In this document: in pieces, positions 34,415-47,276 of the stretch | Numbering within the stretch: position 1 is the stretch's first letter | How the letters are laid out: the number at the start of each line of letters is the position of its first letter | Source of the DNA: Macrolepiota albuminosa | Lineage: Eukaryota; Basidiomycota; Agaricomycetes; Agaricales; Agaricaceae | DNA length: 64,000 nt | Direction of reading: 5' to 3' | Assembly: GCA_027475525.1 (NCBI GenBank) | Contig: JAMWFC010000065.1 | Location: 624,188-688,187, forward strand | Translations under genes and position numbers: made by a program | Notes under the pieces: model-generated | Database searches by the model: none | Told to the model about the DNA's origin: nothing | Seen by the model: only the letters and a program-made list of their open reading frames with translations

Positions 34415-37400
34415 GGGTCACAATTCGTTGTAACAACTGGGCTCAGGGAAAAGCAGTTCTATTTTCTTGGAACAATCAGCTTCATGCAACAAGGTATGAG
34501 GAAAATGTATATCTATCTGGTGTGGCACACATAACTTGAGCACTAAAAGAAGTGTATTGGTAAGGAAGAACTTGAGTCTAGGCAGATATGGTATATATAC
34601 ATATGTAAAAAGTCGTGTACATTTAGAAAAGTCACTGTGATAAGGCTGATTCCTATGCAATACAAACATTCGTCAAATGCAACGGCGAAGGGCCAAGTGT
34701 GCATCGCCTTTTTGGAAGATGCTGGGGCGCCAATTGTTCAAAGCCAGCCGGGACAATCCGAGGAGCAGAGTGAAAAATAGACTTGCCCAGTCTCTCGCTC
34801 AGCGTCTAACAAGGACGTGACTAAGAACCTGGACCCGACGCTAACCGTGTCTCAACCGTTTCTGCCTCCGACCTCTCCGATTGTACGTCTTGTGTCCTCT
34901 AGTGTTCCGCAGCTTCCAACCAGTACCCCCGGTCCTGCATCATCTTATATCCGATGACTACACGGTACCGACACCCCGGGTAGTTGCTAGTTGTTGTTGT
35001 ATATGAAAGGGCGAGGGTTGTCAGCTTGAGTCAGACGCGGACATTCGAGAAGGTTCTCAATAATCACCTCTCTAGGTCACTTGAGGCGTGCCATCGCATC
35101 CCCCCGCCCTCGCCTGATTTGAATCCTTGTCGCCCCTCTACTCAACTAGAAATTCATAAACCTTGATCACTGTTTCTATCTATCATGCGCTCTGGCTTCT
35201 GTTTTCAGTGAAAATCGAGTCTCGTACGGAAATGTTCTTGCCACTTCTACATCCATGGAGAAGTAAACTCTTCCGCTACCCAAACTTCGATGACTTGGAT
35301 TGGTTCTTGTAAGTTACAATCAGTACTATCTTCTTTTATCAATATCAATAGGGATCTAAAATCAGAGGGGGGCTTTGATTTCGCATCATCGTACCCATCG
35401 GAGGTGAATTTGTGAAAAAGATAACTGGCTGATCCCTGATCTCGTGTCTTAGGAACACAGCGTGTCTATCTTTTTCATCATCTGCCATGCTGTAGACACC
35501 CCGCACGACATTCTTTCAAAAGATTGAAAGATGGTCACAATTATTTTGTGCTCGACGGCGGATGAAATGTTCATCAAGATTGATGATTTGTGCAGAAGAG
35601 ATACACATCAGTATCTATGAGTGATAGGATTCAAGTATTCGCCTATCAAGGAGTTTGTTCCAGATGTTTATTTCCTCCTCCTTGTTTGATCTGTCTGGAA
35701 TCTAATCCTGGGTGACTTCGAGGCGTCCTACATTCTCTCTGGATCTATCGCGCTTGCCAGTACACAACGCAGACGTCTCTACGAAGAATTGACCAACAAT
35801 CAGATCCGAAGCCATTTTTGTGACTTTTAAATCGAAGATTCCTCGCGCTGGCGACACATTATGGTTATCTGAGCCCAGCAGCTTATCAGACCAGGCGGAC
35901 CTATATCGTGCCGCGTTGTCGCTCCTCTTGTCCGCAGCTATGGAGCGACGCGGTGTCGGTTGGTTGACGGAGATATTCCTTTTCTTGATATGGACTCGCA
36001 CCGCTTACACTTCAAGAAAGACGAAATGCGTAAAGACTCGCTCGTGGAGTTGGTTGCTTGAGGTAATGCACGGGATCTAGAGGATTCAGGAGCACAACCT
36101 CCCCCCCCTCCGAAGAGGTCTTCCCGGACTCGAGAGTCAATCGAGGGGAAGTCCAGAATGATATTCAGCAATCTTTTCGATAACCTTTGCTTCAATTACA
36201 TCATATTTTGCGCCGAGGGGTTGCGGGCCGTTCAACGTCGCAACTATAGCTATAGTATTCCTTTTTCCTTTTTTGCGTGGGTGATTTATCACGAGGCGGT
36301 GTGCGTCCGTGCATATAGGATATCCGAACGTCCTCTCCACCGAGTCTTCCGAGTCGGCGTATTGTCACGTCTCCTGAACACAGGCATGTAAAGCTCAAAT
36401 CAAAAAGCTTGAGGTTATTAGAGCTTGTGGATACGATACGAGTTACGCAAATGCTTACCGGTCCGGTCCGATATTTCCGGTTGCGTTGAGTTTCGAATAC
36501 GTAGGCAGTGGTTGATGGGCCGGCCCCTCCTACGTCTTGTCGTTTGTACCGTCCCCGTACCCTACCTACCGCAGCCAGTGAGGCACAACCAACATGTGGT
36601 GAAGACAATCTTCGAGGATGTGGAGATCGAACAGATGGTCTAGTTAACCCATCCCTCCTCCTGTACACCCATCTCTGGGCTTCAGGAGTTTGGAAAGTGG
36701 CGAGCTTTACTCCGTATCGGGAGTGGCCGTACCGTACCGGCGCTTAACCTTTTAACGTTAAGTGGTAAACGTGATAATGACGTGCTAGCAGGATGAATGA
36801 CTCCCTTTTTTTCTCCTTGTCCTGGTGATACTTACATTGTGAATCGAGTCGTTTTAGCCCGTTTGGGTAATTGTCATAAAGTGGCGGATGGAGGTTTTTC
36901 TGGTGGGGCGTTTTTTGGGTTTATTTCGTTCGTCGGACCATAGATGATTATCTTGTGGTAATAGACCAATCGTGAGATAGAGGTAACTTATCTGGAGGAG
37001 GAGTGTGGATAAGATTTAGTCGTTTATGGTCCTATGTTTGTTGTATATATAGAACGTGCAGGGATACTAAGTATCGGATCTTTAGTCAATTGAAATGTAT
37101 ATCCTTGTCATGGGTTCGACACCCGTAAGCTCCGGAACCCAACCTTACGCGCGTAAGTTTTTACCATCAAGCTTTTTTCATATTTTACGCTAGTGTAGCA
37201 ATCGACATTAAGCACTGCTCCATGCAACTATGAAACGTGTACAGCACAGCGTTCATGAAAGTGTAACCTCGGTACGAAAGAGCGAAAGTCTGTTATGAGC
37301 TGGCAAAGATCCAACTTCTGAGCTTTGTCGAAAATAACTGATAGATGTCGATTTTTTTTTTGCTGACAGTTGACACAGCGTGTCTACATGTACAACACGA

Positions 37401-38363
37401 GGCGACGACTGATCAAAAACGACGGGTCATGCGTATGGATCTCCATCCGGACTATACCAACCACATGCCGTAGGACTGAATCGGGCCAACTGACGCCCGT
37501 TTAGTGTGCGCCAGAAGTGAACACGACGTGAAGGCGTGGAGATATGTCATGTATGGGAAAACCTACAGGTGGCCCTTCTCTAGTCCTTGCGATGAAGGAC
37601 CCCGTTTAGGCACAGCATCTGTTGGTAGTTGGTCGCTGAGGACGAAGAAAGACATGACAGCAAAGTGGGTGTGCTTATGATTACGAGGTGCTGTGTATTA
37701 CAGTGAAACAGACAGTCAAGACATTCGCGGGAAAGGAGGTAGGCATGCGTTCTGCGCGTGTCAATATACTTCAGGCCTGGGCTTGGCAGATCTGACGAGT
37801 GGACTTCTCTGCATCCAAGAGTACTGAGAGATGACGTGTTATATCTAGTATTGAACAGCAAGGAGAGTGCTTCCTGTATCTATGGCTCTGAGATTGCGAA
37901 CCAAGTGCAAGGTTTGATGAATGGCAAAATTAACCTTGACAGCTGACAATGAATTCAATCATTTTCCCACGATAGGCGCTGGGTGAAGTCATCCGACGGG
38001 TTTCTGGTACGTCGCAGAGAGAAAGAAATGGACTGCAAGGACATGTTCTGCGAGGCTCTGGAAGCAGCACGAGCGACGGCCAGTGGGCAGGAACAAGCCG
38101 GGCTTCTGGCTGGACCTGGGCGGCGCTGGGCTGCGTCGACCGGGAGATCATTGGATCACGTGGGATGAGGAGAAGCATCGCCATTCGACGGAAGGATGCT
38201 GACGCCCCCGAGTTGTTCGGCTACTTGCACGACCGTCCGCGCCGATGAGCTCTTAAAGCCCGTCACCACGCCACTCAAATCTTCGTCTTCATCCCTCAGT
38301 CTGCGCGCCATCCATCGCCGCCCTCCCTTGTCCACTTTCGTTTATTTTCCTGTCTTCGTCATA
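34415..38363. other. Gene-poor 3.9-kb region
   Basis: No supportable protein gene. Open frames are short and overlap on both strands with no recognisable motifs. A tRNA-like remnant lies at 37076-37133. The last 200 bp (CT-rich from 38250) look like the promoter/5' UTR of the next gene. Long 5' UTR or noncoding transcripts cannot be excluded. Confidence 0.4.
37076..37133 (+). other. tRNA-like remnant (Asp-type, GTC)
   Basis: GGATCTT (37076-37082) pairs six of seven with AAGCTCC (37127-37133). A D-arm-like AGTCAATTGAAAT, an anticodon-arm half ATCCTTGTCA and a good T-arm GGG-TTCGACA-CCC follow in order. The 3' side of the anticodon stem and the variable loop are missing. The make-up resembles an organellar tRNA-Asp, so it may be a decayed mitochondrial insert. 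Not functional as it stands. Confidence 0.3.
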
Positions 38364-40691
38364 ATGCCTCCCCCGGACAAAGCATCCACATCCGCCCCCT
38401 CGACCTCAAAACGAACCCCAGTAAAGTCTCTACGAGGCGTTCCCAGAGCTAAATCAGGTTGTTATACGTGCAGAATTCGCCGCAAGGTAACGTATTTCCC
38501 AAGTCGTCCTTTGGGCGCTTGCCTTTACCCAACTCGTACACATCACAGAAGTGCGATGAACAACCCGATGAGCAGGGGAGATGTGCCACCTGTGTTCGTC
38601 TCAGGCTGGAGTGTCTTGGTTTCGGCGCAAAGCGCCCAGAGTGGCTGCGAGTGAGTTGTTCTAGCAAGTGATCGATTGTCCAAGTGCCACATTTAGCTGA
38701 TCGTTCCTAATACGCAACCCAAGGAAAGTCGTACTGTGGCTGATATCCGTGAAAAGATCAAGGTTTTCCTTGCGTCCCAGGGCATGGTCAAGGGATACTC
38801 TGGGACAGCACATCAGGGGTTTTCCTTCCAGGACCATGGTCAGCAGTATTATGCTACGACTCCGACGACGTCGACCTCTACGTCCGTCGCGCCAAGCCAT
38901 GACCTGATGCCTCAGACCGACATACACGATACTTTCTATCATTCCAGCAGAAGTCCAAGCACAAGGAGTCCTCCCCAGCGTTACAAACCCATATCATTTG
39001 GACGTGGGACCCAGCATCTATTAAATCAAGATGACATCGTTCCAGAACGACCCCGCGCATCAACTTCCTATTTTCGATCAACAGCGGAAGATCCGTATGA
39101 TCGAAGATGTGACGATTCTGTATCTGACCATACTTTTTCTGAGGTGTCAGAAGGGGATAAGGTCTGTGTCGAGCGTTTACATGACCCACTTGTCTGGCTC
39201 ATTTCCATCAAACTTTCGTTATTGTTAGACAGAGCGGTTGATCTCGAGGCTTGAAGACCTATTCGCGAACAGGAGCGAGTACAAAGCACTTCTAGCATGT
39301 AGAGGATCAGTCGCACAGAGCCTACTTGACATGTTCCAACGGGTACACTCGCAGTCGTTCCGCCAAGCAGACCATGTTCGGCTCACTTCTCCGTTGTAGC
39401 TTCTAGATGTCATGTACGACCCTCCACCACGCTTCGAACGACATTTAATTGTCGCCACACAAAAGCTCGCAGGGAAATCAGGACTATATCCAACGTGCCA
39501 CAAACTAAGCGACCTAACAATCCACGACAGACCAGTTTATTCCGGTGACTTTTATGATATTTTTAGGGTGGCTTTCCACGGTCGTGTGATATGTCTCAAA
39601 ATGCTCGGGAAGGACAGGATTACACATTTGGAACACTTTCTTAAAGTATATGCTGTTGTCTGGTGAATCCAAACGCCCAATGACAATGACTGACAGATCG
39701 TAGCGAAGGAGACGATACTTTGGGGACAATTACGCCATCCTAACGTTTTACCATTTTATGGTATTTATCGGATTAAAGATCGGGTATCATTTATTGCTCC
39801 GTGGATGGATTATGGCGACATCACGGAGTTTTTGAAGAGTCATAATGACTCGAGCCGTGTTGTATTGGTGAGATCGGCTTTGCTTCGTTGGAGTTTATGA
39901 CCTACCCCACCAATGTCTGTAGTCGTTTGATGTAGCGCAAGGATTGCAGTTTCTTCATAAAAACGGGATCGTGCATGGTGATTTGAAAGGGGTGCGTACG
40001 CCTTTTGCCACACCCGTTGCAAGTATCTCACTCACTGCGCTACAGACGAACATCCTCGTCAACGAGATGGGAAGAGCGTGCCTTGTGGACTACGGACTCT
40101 CCGCGGTCTCCGGTAAACTGGGACTAACTGCCTATTCAAACGGGACTTCAAGAGCAGGTTCAGCACCATGGCAAGCCCCAGAGTTGTTCGATCCGGAGGG
40201 CGACGTTGTACGCAGGACCGAGGCAAGTGACGTCTATTCCTGGGCATGTGTGGCTTACGAGGTAAATAAACTGCACGTATCATTTCCACCAGAAAGCATC
40301 TCTGACGTTGACCACCCGTTTGCTGTCCTAGATATTCACCGGCGAAATCCCGTTTGCGCGCCTAGATCGCAACGCGGTCATCACCAGGGTACTGAACGAC
40401 GAGCGCCCTGTGCCCCCGCACGACTCGAGCCGGAGCTGGGGCGTGTGGGGGCTGACGGAAAATATATGGGCGTTGATGCATAGGTGCTGGCATAGAGACC
40501 CCGTCAGGCGGCCGACGGTGGGTCTGATCATCGAGCAGCTGGAGACGGTGCTGCCCCCGGACGTGGAGATGGACGCGAGGGACGGCTCGTTTTTGCCCCC
40601 TGGTGAGTTTAGGGAGATGGTCAGGAGGAGAATGGGCGTGGATGATACGGAGTTGTCGGTGGAGGTGCTTGAGAGGCTTGTAGCTGTGTGA
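38364..40691 (+). CDS. Zn(II)2Cys6 DNA-binding domain fused to TKL kinase
   Basis: ATG 38364. The zinc cluster is CYTCRIRRKKCDE plus CATCVRLRLEC, split by an intron at 38487-38548. It is followed by FGAKRPEWLRES and the helix DIREKIKVFLASQGMVKG. A Ser/Pro-rich linker ends EVSEGDK at 39161. A 67-nt intron (39162-39228) joins it in frame to TERLISRLEDLFANRSEYKA, the start of the usual N-terminal region of mushroom TKL kinases. Further exons start at 39400, 39697, 39923, 40046 and 40332, with the stop at 40689-40691. Kinase motifs: VICLKML (Lys), HGDLKGTNILV, VDYGLS (DYG for DFG) and WQAPELF; the glycine loop (VYSGDFYDIF) is degenerate. Domain parts are secure. The fusion is inferred from frame and lack of any stop/start between them; two abutting genes remain possible. 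Confidence 0.75.
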
Positions 40692-43297
40692 CGGTTTACC
40701 CTAGTATTACTATATGTATGGCACGTTTGTAAGGAAGGTTATTTTATTTTGTTTTTTTTTTCGATTTTTTTTTTCCTTTTGAGATTGTTGGGGCCCTGGT
40801 GGGTTCGTGGATCTTGTTACTGGGTGTTGCGGCGTTAGAGTTGTCTTTGTCATAAATTGTGACAATTAGACTTTGTTGAAGCGTTTGACTCGGCTGTGGT
40901 GCCGTGTTTAGTGACTCGGACCCATGGGTCACGCTAAAAGCTTGACAGGCCACTCTGATGTTACGTCCTATGATCTGGTATATCTTGATAATTGATATTT
41001 ATAAGACAGCAATCGATCTAGGACCTATACACTGGTTGAGGTATCGACATGTGATAGGAGAAACCTCCTGAAAGACATGTTCCAAAGCAGTTGGAATGAA
41101 AGAAATTTCAATTCATACGCGCAAAAGAGGAAATTCAACATGAGAAAATGATTGTTGGTGTCAAACGAACAAGTCGGTTAGGGTTAGGGAAAGATTAGGA
41201 GATATTGAGAAATCTTTCAACTTTATGGAGAAGACACTGTCGTTTGACAGCACTTGAGACTGTACCAGGCTGTTTGTTGCCTGGATGGTAAACGTTTTTT
41301 CTACAGGGTTTACACGCCTGTGAGTAAGTATACAAGGCACTTACATCGCAGCTAATGTATCACGTGCAAGACTTTGAAGGCGCGCCACGCGTTCTTTGGA
41401 ATAAGGAAGAGACTGATGGACGGCCAGGCAGACTTTTTTTTTGGAAAGCGGCAGAATTAGCATCGGGGCCTTGGTGAATATTTTGTTCTGATGACAAGGA
41501 TCTTGGTTGGTTCATGAATGCTGGGCCACCGGAGAATCCTGTTTGTACTGCAGGCGCGGGTGCATCTGCTTATATTGGCGGGGTGGGAAACATGTTTCAA
41601 ACCACTTTGATCGCACGTGCTAGATTTTATAACTTTTGGTTTCCGCCAGAAAATTTCATACCCATTTATCTCTCATTAATTTGATACTGATTTATAGTAG
41701 AGATACCATGATTTCACCGCCTACTTTTCAACTTCCACCAATTCGCAGTCGCAGAATCGCATCGCATCTTGTCCATGATCTTCGAAGCGTTGTTATATCT
41801 GCGTCATTTATATAATCCTCAAGTACAAGGTTCCCGTCGATATCAGCCAGAACTACCCTCTACGCAAGTCGACATCATAAACGGGCTTGATGAGCTGCGC
41901 TCAGACACCTTCGAGCGATCCTACGCCATGAGATGACTAATTGTCTGGTGTCTCTAACCGCAGATTAGGACTTCGGGTTCACCTCAGATGCAAGCCATTC
42001 GAAGGAATTGGAAGGTCTTATTCAAGAAGCAGCATTACTGCTGGCAGTATGCTCTGGAACCGCTGAAACTGGGGTAGTCATGCGAAATTTTGTATTCAAG
42101 CTTAGACCAGAGGCAGATCAGCCGTTAAAGATCCAGGTCAAGGACATTTCCCTTGATAACAAGGACTATCAGTGGAAGCGTTGGAGCGCAGACATGGGGC
42201 GGTCCATGTGTCGTCGCCGAAACGATCCTCGATGATCATGTATCCTTCGGATTATCCGAAGTGAACGAGTTGCACATCTTGGAGCTTGGAGTTGACACTG
42301 ACCTTGTCAGCCTAGCGTTGGAACACTGGTTGAAAGCGCGGCTTCTTTGGTTCCGTCGAGGACTATCGTAGCGACAGATTATTACCCATCAGTGATGGAG
42401 AATCTTGCTTCAAATGTACAAACAAATTTTCCGGGTTCAGATGCCATTCAAGCTTGTTTCCTTGATGTCGTCATTCCTTGATGAGTGGTTCCGCCATTTG
42501 ATGCGCCTTTCGACCTTATCTGAGGCACAGATATCTAAGCATGCCATTTGGATCAAATCGTGCCCTGCAAGGCTCCTTCAAAAAAGATCCGCTATTTTTC
42601 ACTTGATGATCCCTCTTTGGTCCACACATTCTTTTGAATCTGGTTACCATTGATAGCGTTCTTTCTGCGCCAAATCCAGATGGTAACCCCGACGAGTTAC
42701 ATTTGGTTATAATTTCAAAAGAGTCGGTACTTTGCTATGCAGCACCGAGCAGAGGACAAGATCAAATTGAGTATGCATATTATAGGATTGCGTGGCGTTG
42801 GAAGCGGAGAGCTAAACACAGATATGCCATAATATTGACGAGCTTCTTGACGAAGCGTGCTCTTGTCCTGGACGGCAGCTCGGCGGGAATATACGAATTT
42901 CTCCATGGGGCCTGAATTCTGGAATTCACAAAGGGGCTGCCCGACAAAAAGCCGTTTATCATGATTGTTTTCTGAAGCCTGGGTCGAACTCTAGGGTATT
43001 CTCGCACCCACAGTGTGATCTGCTCGCAACAAGCCAAACAAGGCACAAGGCTATGTGTGGCTTTCGGCCTTTTCTTACTTCGGGTAGTTTTTTGTTGTTG
43101 TTATCAATCGATTATCATTTGACATGCCCTTGTTTTTGTTCTTATGAGGCATTGCCAAGGCCTCGTGACTGTAGGGGAATATTAACGATCCATTACAACC
43201 CTTTGTTTTCAGGTTCAGCTGAACATGTGGTTTGTGTGACTTGCCACAAAGCAAGCATCAGTGGGCGTCATTTGTTTTTGAGTCAGTTACGGTTAAA
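40692..43297. other. Region with unresolved coding fragments
   Basis: 40692-41750 shows nothing supportable. From 41777 short plus-strand open pieces resemble exons. One begins MIFEALLYLRHLYNPQ, one contains LEGLIQEAALLLAVCSG (42010), one LHLVIISKESVLCYA (42690), and one ends SGRHLFLSQLRLNEM at the transposon junction. They may be a degenerate or interrupted host gene. I could not build a continuous frame or recognise a family. Confidence 0.3.
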
Positions 43298-43305
43298 CGA
43301 GATGG
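43298..43305. repeat. Target-site duplication, left copy
   Basis: CGAGATGG directly before the left terminal inverted repeat; an identical copy is at 60959-60966. Eight bp is the duplication length known for KDZ transposons. Confidence 0.8.
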
Positions 43306-43372
43306 CACCTAAGGCAGGTCACTTCGTGCTTCTTGATGGGACTTTAGGGGGTATATTTGACTGGACCGGATG
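43306..43372 (+). repeat. Left terminal inverted repeat of KDZ element
   Basis: Starts CACC directly after the target duplication. The block 43328-43353 is almost identical to the reverse complement of 60914-60938, and ACTGGACCGG also recurs. The match is interrupted in the outer 20 bp. Confidence 0.8.
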
Positions 43373-43571
43373 AGCCCTAATGAGACGGGCGGTTGGCAGG
43401 TCATTCCCAAAATAGAACCGCCAGATTCCCGATCCCTGTCCAAACTGACCTCCCTTAATTTTCCTTGATACCTCTATACCTCCCAACCTCCTCTCCACCT
43501 CTCTCCACCCTAATGATGTAATCTAATCTGATCACTTTCTCTTCAGACTTTCTCCCAAATACCACGACACG

Positions 43572-46368
43572 ATGCCCCCCCCCAAGTTCCCTACACGCGC
43601 TCAACAGCCATCGACGTCAGGCCTGGGAAAACAATTTACTAGCCCAATCAAACGTCAAGATAAACGCAAAACGACGACCTATGTACAGTACACAGGTAGG
43701 AAGCAGGAAATAGCAAGGCTGAGGGCTAAACTCGACATGCTGAAGAAGCAAACTGAAGTCGATCCTGTACCGCCTTCTATGCCCATTGACATGCCAGCCT
43801 CCGCACACAATATGGGACCTGAACCTTCTACTAATGATGGCGATGGACCTATCGCATTTGACGACTTATTGCCAGGTCCCGAATGCGTTGCTACAACTCA
43901 AGAAGCTGAACGTCCTCCACGTCGCACTGTCCCAAATCAAGCAGCAAAGGACACATATGCAAACTGGGCAGCTCTATTGACGCGACTTGTGAATCCTTTA
44001 CTGGGCTACACCTCTAAATCCCTCGGGAGGATTCCAGAGAGGGTTTCTAGCTTGAAGGCAGTGTGCAAGGCTGAGGGCAGCTGTATGATGAGGACGAATG
44101 AGGTGCTTTGCTTGTTCCAAGATTGTAAGTTCACCCACTTGTAACGGTCATTGTCTCACTGTCAAAACAGACTTTCAAAAGTTCACTGTGGAATGGTGCA
44201 GCTGTGAGGAGCTGCCATATGTCCTCATCACGAATGGACTCTTCCCTACTGCTCCTCTATATCCTCGCATTGCAATATCTATCCATCTACTCGATTTTTA
44301 CCGTGCTCTATTTGAACGATCATGCGATGCTGTTAATGCCATGGCCAGTGCCTTAAACACGTTCTATGGACGGAGAGGGTTTATCGTTACAGACAAAAAG
44401 GTATTTCCTCATGTTAATCCAATGCTTTGACGCTTCTGAGATAGCTATCTAGGGAGTACCTGTTCAGGATCCATTTCGTCGAGGTCTTGGGTATGCAGCC
44501 CAATGGTATGACAATCTACAAATTCGCCTAGAACAGCAGGTAGATGGTGCCATCCTTGATGCCGACACTCGCTTACAGGGCAGAGAAGTCATTACTCATA
44601 CCGCAGACCCTTTCACTGCACCACCATATCCAACCCCTCCTGATATGTCTACAATTACATACGAAGTCGATTTGTCTCCTGGACAATGTGCACGGCTGCT
44701 GCAACAGAGATGCCCATGCTGCTTTGGAGGTAACCTATTCGGACGATCACTGGAACATCAGTAAGTGTCAAATCAATCTCCTGCAGGCCTAACGTTTGAC
44801 TCAATTGGGATATTAGTGGTGGAGATATCCAAGTCTGTGTCGATGGGAACTTTAATCATCGACATTTGCGGTCTGCAGGAGACTCGCCGCATTTCTATGA
44901 ACCCGATTACATATTATCAAAAGAATTCATTGATAGTATTGGTATTCGAATAGAACAATTACGAGTAACTCGCAAACCCCGTCGCCAAAAGTCTCAAAAG
45001 TCTCCTGTACCAGACGAAGCCATTGATGAATGTGAATCTTCCCATACTGCAGGCAATGGGTCCAACATCAAGACGAATATGGATAGATTCGATGACAGTG
45101 GTCTCATGGCTCTGGTTTGCCGACATGACATTCCCATCTTTCTGGCTAATATCGATACCCCTGGAGAACAGCAAAAGTATGCTGTAGCAATGATTGAGCA
45201 CCTTTTCTCTCTCCTTCCCTCTGCAGCCACTCTGGCTGTACTTTATGATGTTGGATGTGTCCTAGATCGCAGTCTTCACACAGTGAGTTACTCATCTACT
45301 AGTTTGATGTTGCCAGTCTAATGATTCCTCCTAGTATGACCTTTTGTCACCTGCACTCACCAATCGACTTCTTATTGCGACCAGTGCCATGCATGCTTTC
45401 GTACATCAATGGGCTTGTCAAATTATAAACAATCCTCGGATTCGCATGGGCTTGGGCTTAACTGATGGAGAGGGGGTCGAACGTCTTTGGTCAAGGATGC
45501 AAAAGCTGATCGCAGTGACAAGAGGTTGTGGAGTGTGTCTCTTTTTTTTTATCATTGTTTTGAGCCATTATAAAATAGGCCCTTTACAGCGTTTTCGTCG
45601 CATTTATATTGTTGATCGGCAGGTATCCTCAATTGGTGGTGAATTACAAGATGATCTTGGGTCATGGATTCGACGCCGCCTCAACAAGGGTGTGCAAGGT
45701 CAAGCTGCAAAAGCACAACATATATTGAATACCTGTGGGGCTGAGGTAGCTGTTTTACGGTCTGAATGGGAGTTACAACGCATTTCTGAGCTATCAATCA
45801 GGGCTCGTAAGTGATTGGGATGCACTGTCTTTCCTACTTCTATTAACTGAACTCAATCTGTTTACAGAAGCCCCAGTTCGCCTCAAAAAGGAACTTGACA
45901 CTGTTCTATCTCTACAAGGTGAATTTGAAGCCTCTGAAAAGGCTCTTCAAGCTACTCGTTTGGCATTGGCAAAGGAACTCCCATCCGCAGAATCTTTGCG
46001 TATATTGAGCAACCTTCAGGACAATCATGAGCGTCTCAAGGACGGAGTCGAAGAATTATATTCATCGCTCAGTATCCGGGATTCATATCCAGAGCTGCAA
46101 GGGGTTGATCTTGAGTTTGTGAAATTGCTCTTGATTGCTCGCGACCTCAAGATCAACATTCAAAAGCGTGCTATTGGCAGCTTCTTCAAGTGGGAACGAT
46201 TAGACCAGGCATCAGGTGGCCGAGACCAAACTCTAGGTGAGTGTTTCCACCAGCTTTTTTCGCCTCATCATCCCTCTATATCATGGCATTAGGTACCAAA
46301 CTTCATCAAGCCACTTGGACCGCTATCAAAAAACGAGCTCCAGCACTGATGGCAGGGTTACGTAAGTA
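43572..46368 (+). pseudogene. KDZ transposase, 5' part of interrupted gene
   Basis: Exons 43572-44124, 44171-44400, 44453-44760, 44817-45282, 45335-45532, 45590-45806, 45868-46236 and 46293-46368 keep frame throughout. The N-terminus is basic (SPIKRQDKRKTTT). A Cys-cluster region of CxC1-like type follows (WCSCEELPYVL, then CPCCFGG). RNase-H-like catalytic core: Asp in CVDGNFNHRHL (44842), Asp in LYDVGC (45247) and Glu in DGEGVERLW (about 45470). LVCRHDIPIFLANIDTPGEQ is a family hallmark. A coiled-coil-like tail (LKKELDTVLSLQGEFEASEK) precedes RAPALMAGLRKY, where the frame is cut at 46368 by the nested insertion. No in-frame stop or frameshift was found apart from the insertion, so the disruption is probably recent. 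Confidence 0.92.
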
Positions 46369-46828
46369 TCTATATAGAATGGGACAACCGTTTCGTGGGA
46401 ACTATCTGATTAGTAAGGCTGACCAAGGCTGACCAAGAACCTTCCTTTTAGGGTAATAACATAAGAGTTGGCTCATTTCAGCATTAGAAATGCTTAGAAA
46501 ATTCAGATAAAATCACCGAAAAATCAGAAAAAATTCGAGGCCTACTGATACACTGACTTGAGTTTTTCTGAGATTTATAAATGCTTAAAGAAATCTGAAA
46601 AATTCAATTTAGCTTTGAGAGTTGTGGAGAGCACTGAGTTGTGAGATGCGGAGGCCTTAACCGAACGAAGTGAGGTTGAGGCCGGGAATGAGCACTGAGT
46701 TCTCTATACATACTTGGAGCCCTAACCGAACGAAGTGAGGTTAGGGTGGAGGCTTAGTTGGGGGGGGTTTGGGGGCGAAGCCCCCAACGAGCTACGAAAT
46801 TCGTGCCGAAGGCACGAATCGTAGCTCG
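46369..46828 (+). repeat. Unit 1 of insertion, 460 bp, first 220 bp repeated in unit 2
   Basis: 46369-46591 is nearly identical to 46829-47051 (offset 460 bp). The unit ends with GGGGGCGAAGCCCCC (46771-46785) and a long hairpin (46787-46829): outer stem ACGAGCTACGA, inner stem GTGCC-GAA-GGCAC. It looks like a solo short element placed ahead of a longer relative. Confidence 0.8.
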
Positions 46829-47276
46829 TCTATATAGAATGGGACAACCGTTTCGTGGGAACTATCTGATTAGTAAGGCTGACCAAGGCTGACCAAGAAC
46901 CTTCCTTTTAGGGTAATAACATAAGAGTTGGCTCATTTCAGCATTAGAAATGCTTAGAAAATTGAGATAAAATCACTGAAAAATCAGAAAAAATTCGAGG
47001 CCTACTGATACACTGACTTGAGTTTTTCTGAGATTTATAAAATGCTCAGGAAAATGTGAAAAATTTCAGAAAAACTCAATTGGTCTGTTTTCCAGAAGAT
47101 GTTAGTAGAAAATGCTCAAAGACCCCAGGAAAATCACTCAAAAATCAGGAAAAATTCAAAGGCTACTGATACACTGATTTTAGTTTTTTGGAGATTTATA
47201 AATGCTTAATAAAATCCAAAAAATTCAAGAAAAATTCAATTTAGCTTACAATAATGCTTTGAAAGTTGTGGAAGGG

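Noticed and set aside
36200..36750. Several overlapping open frames on both strands
   Set aside because: Low stop density from base composition only; no recognisable motif and they conflict with each other.
41175..41195. Telomere-like ggttagggttaggg
   Set aside because: Only two repeat units in unique sequence. Too short for an interstitial telomere or chromosome end.
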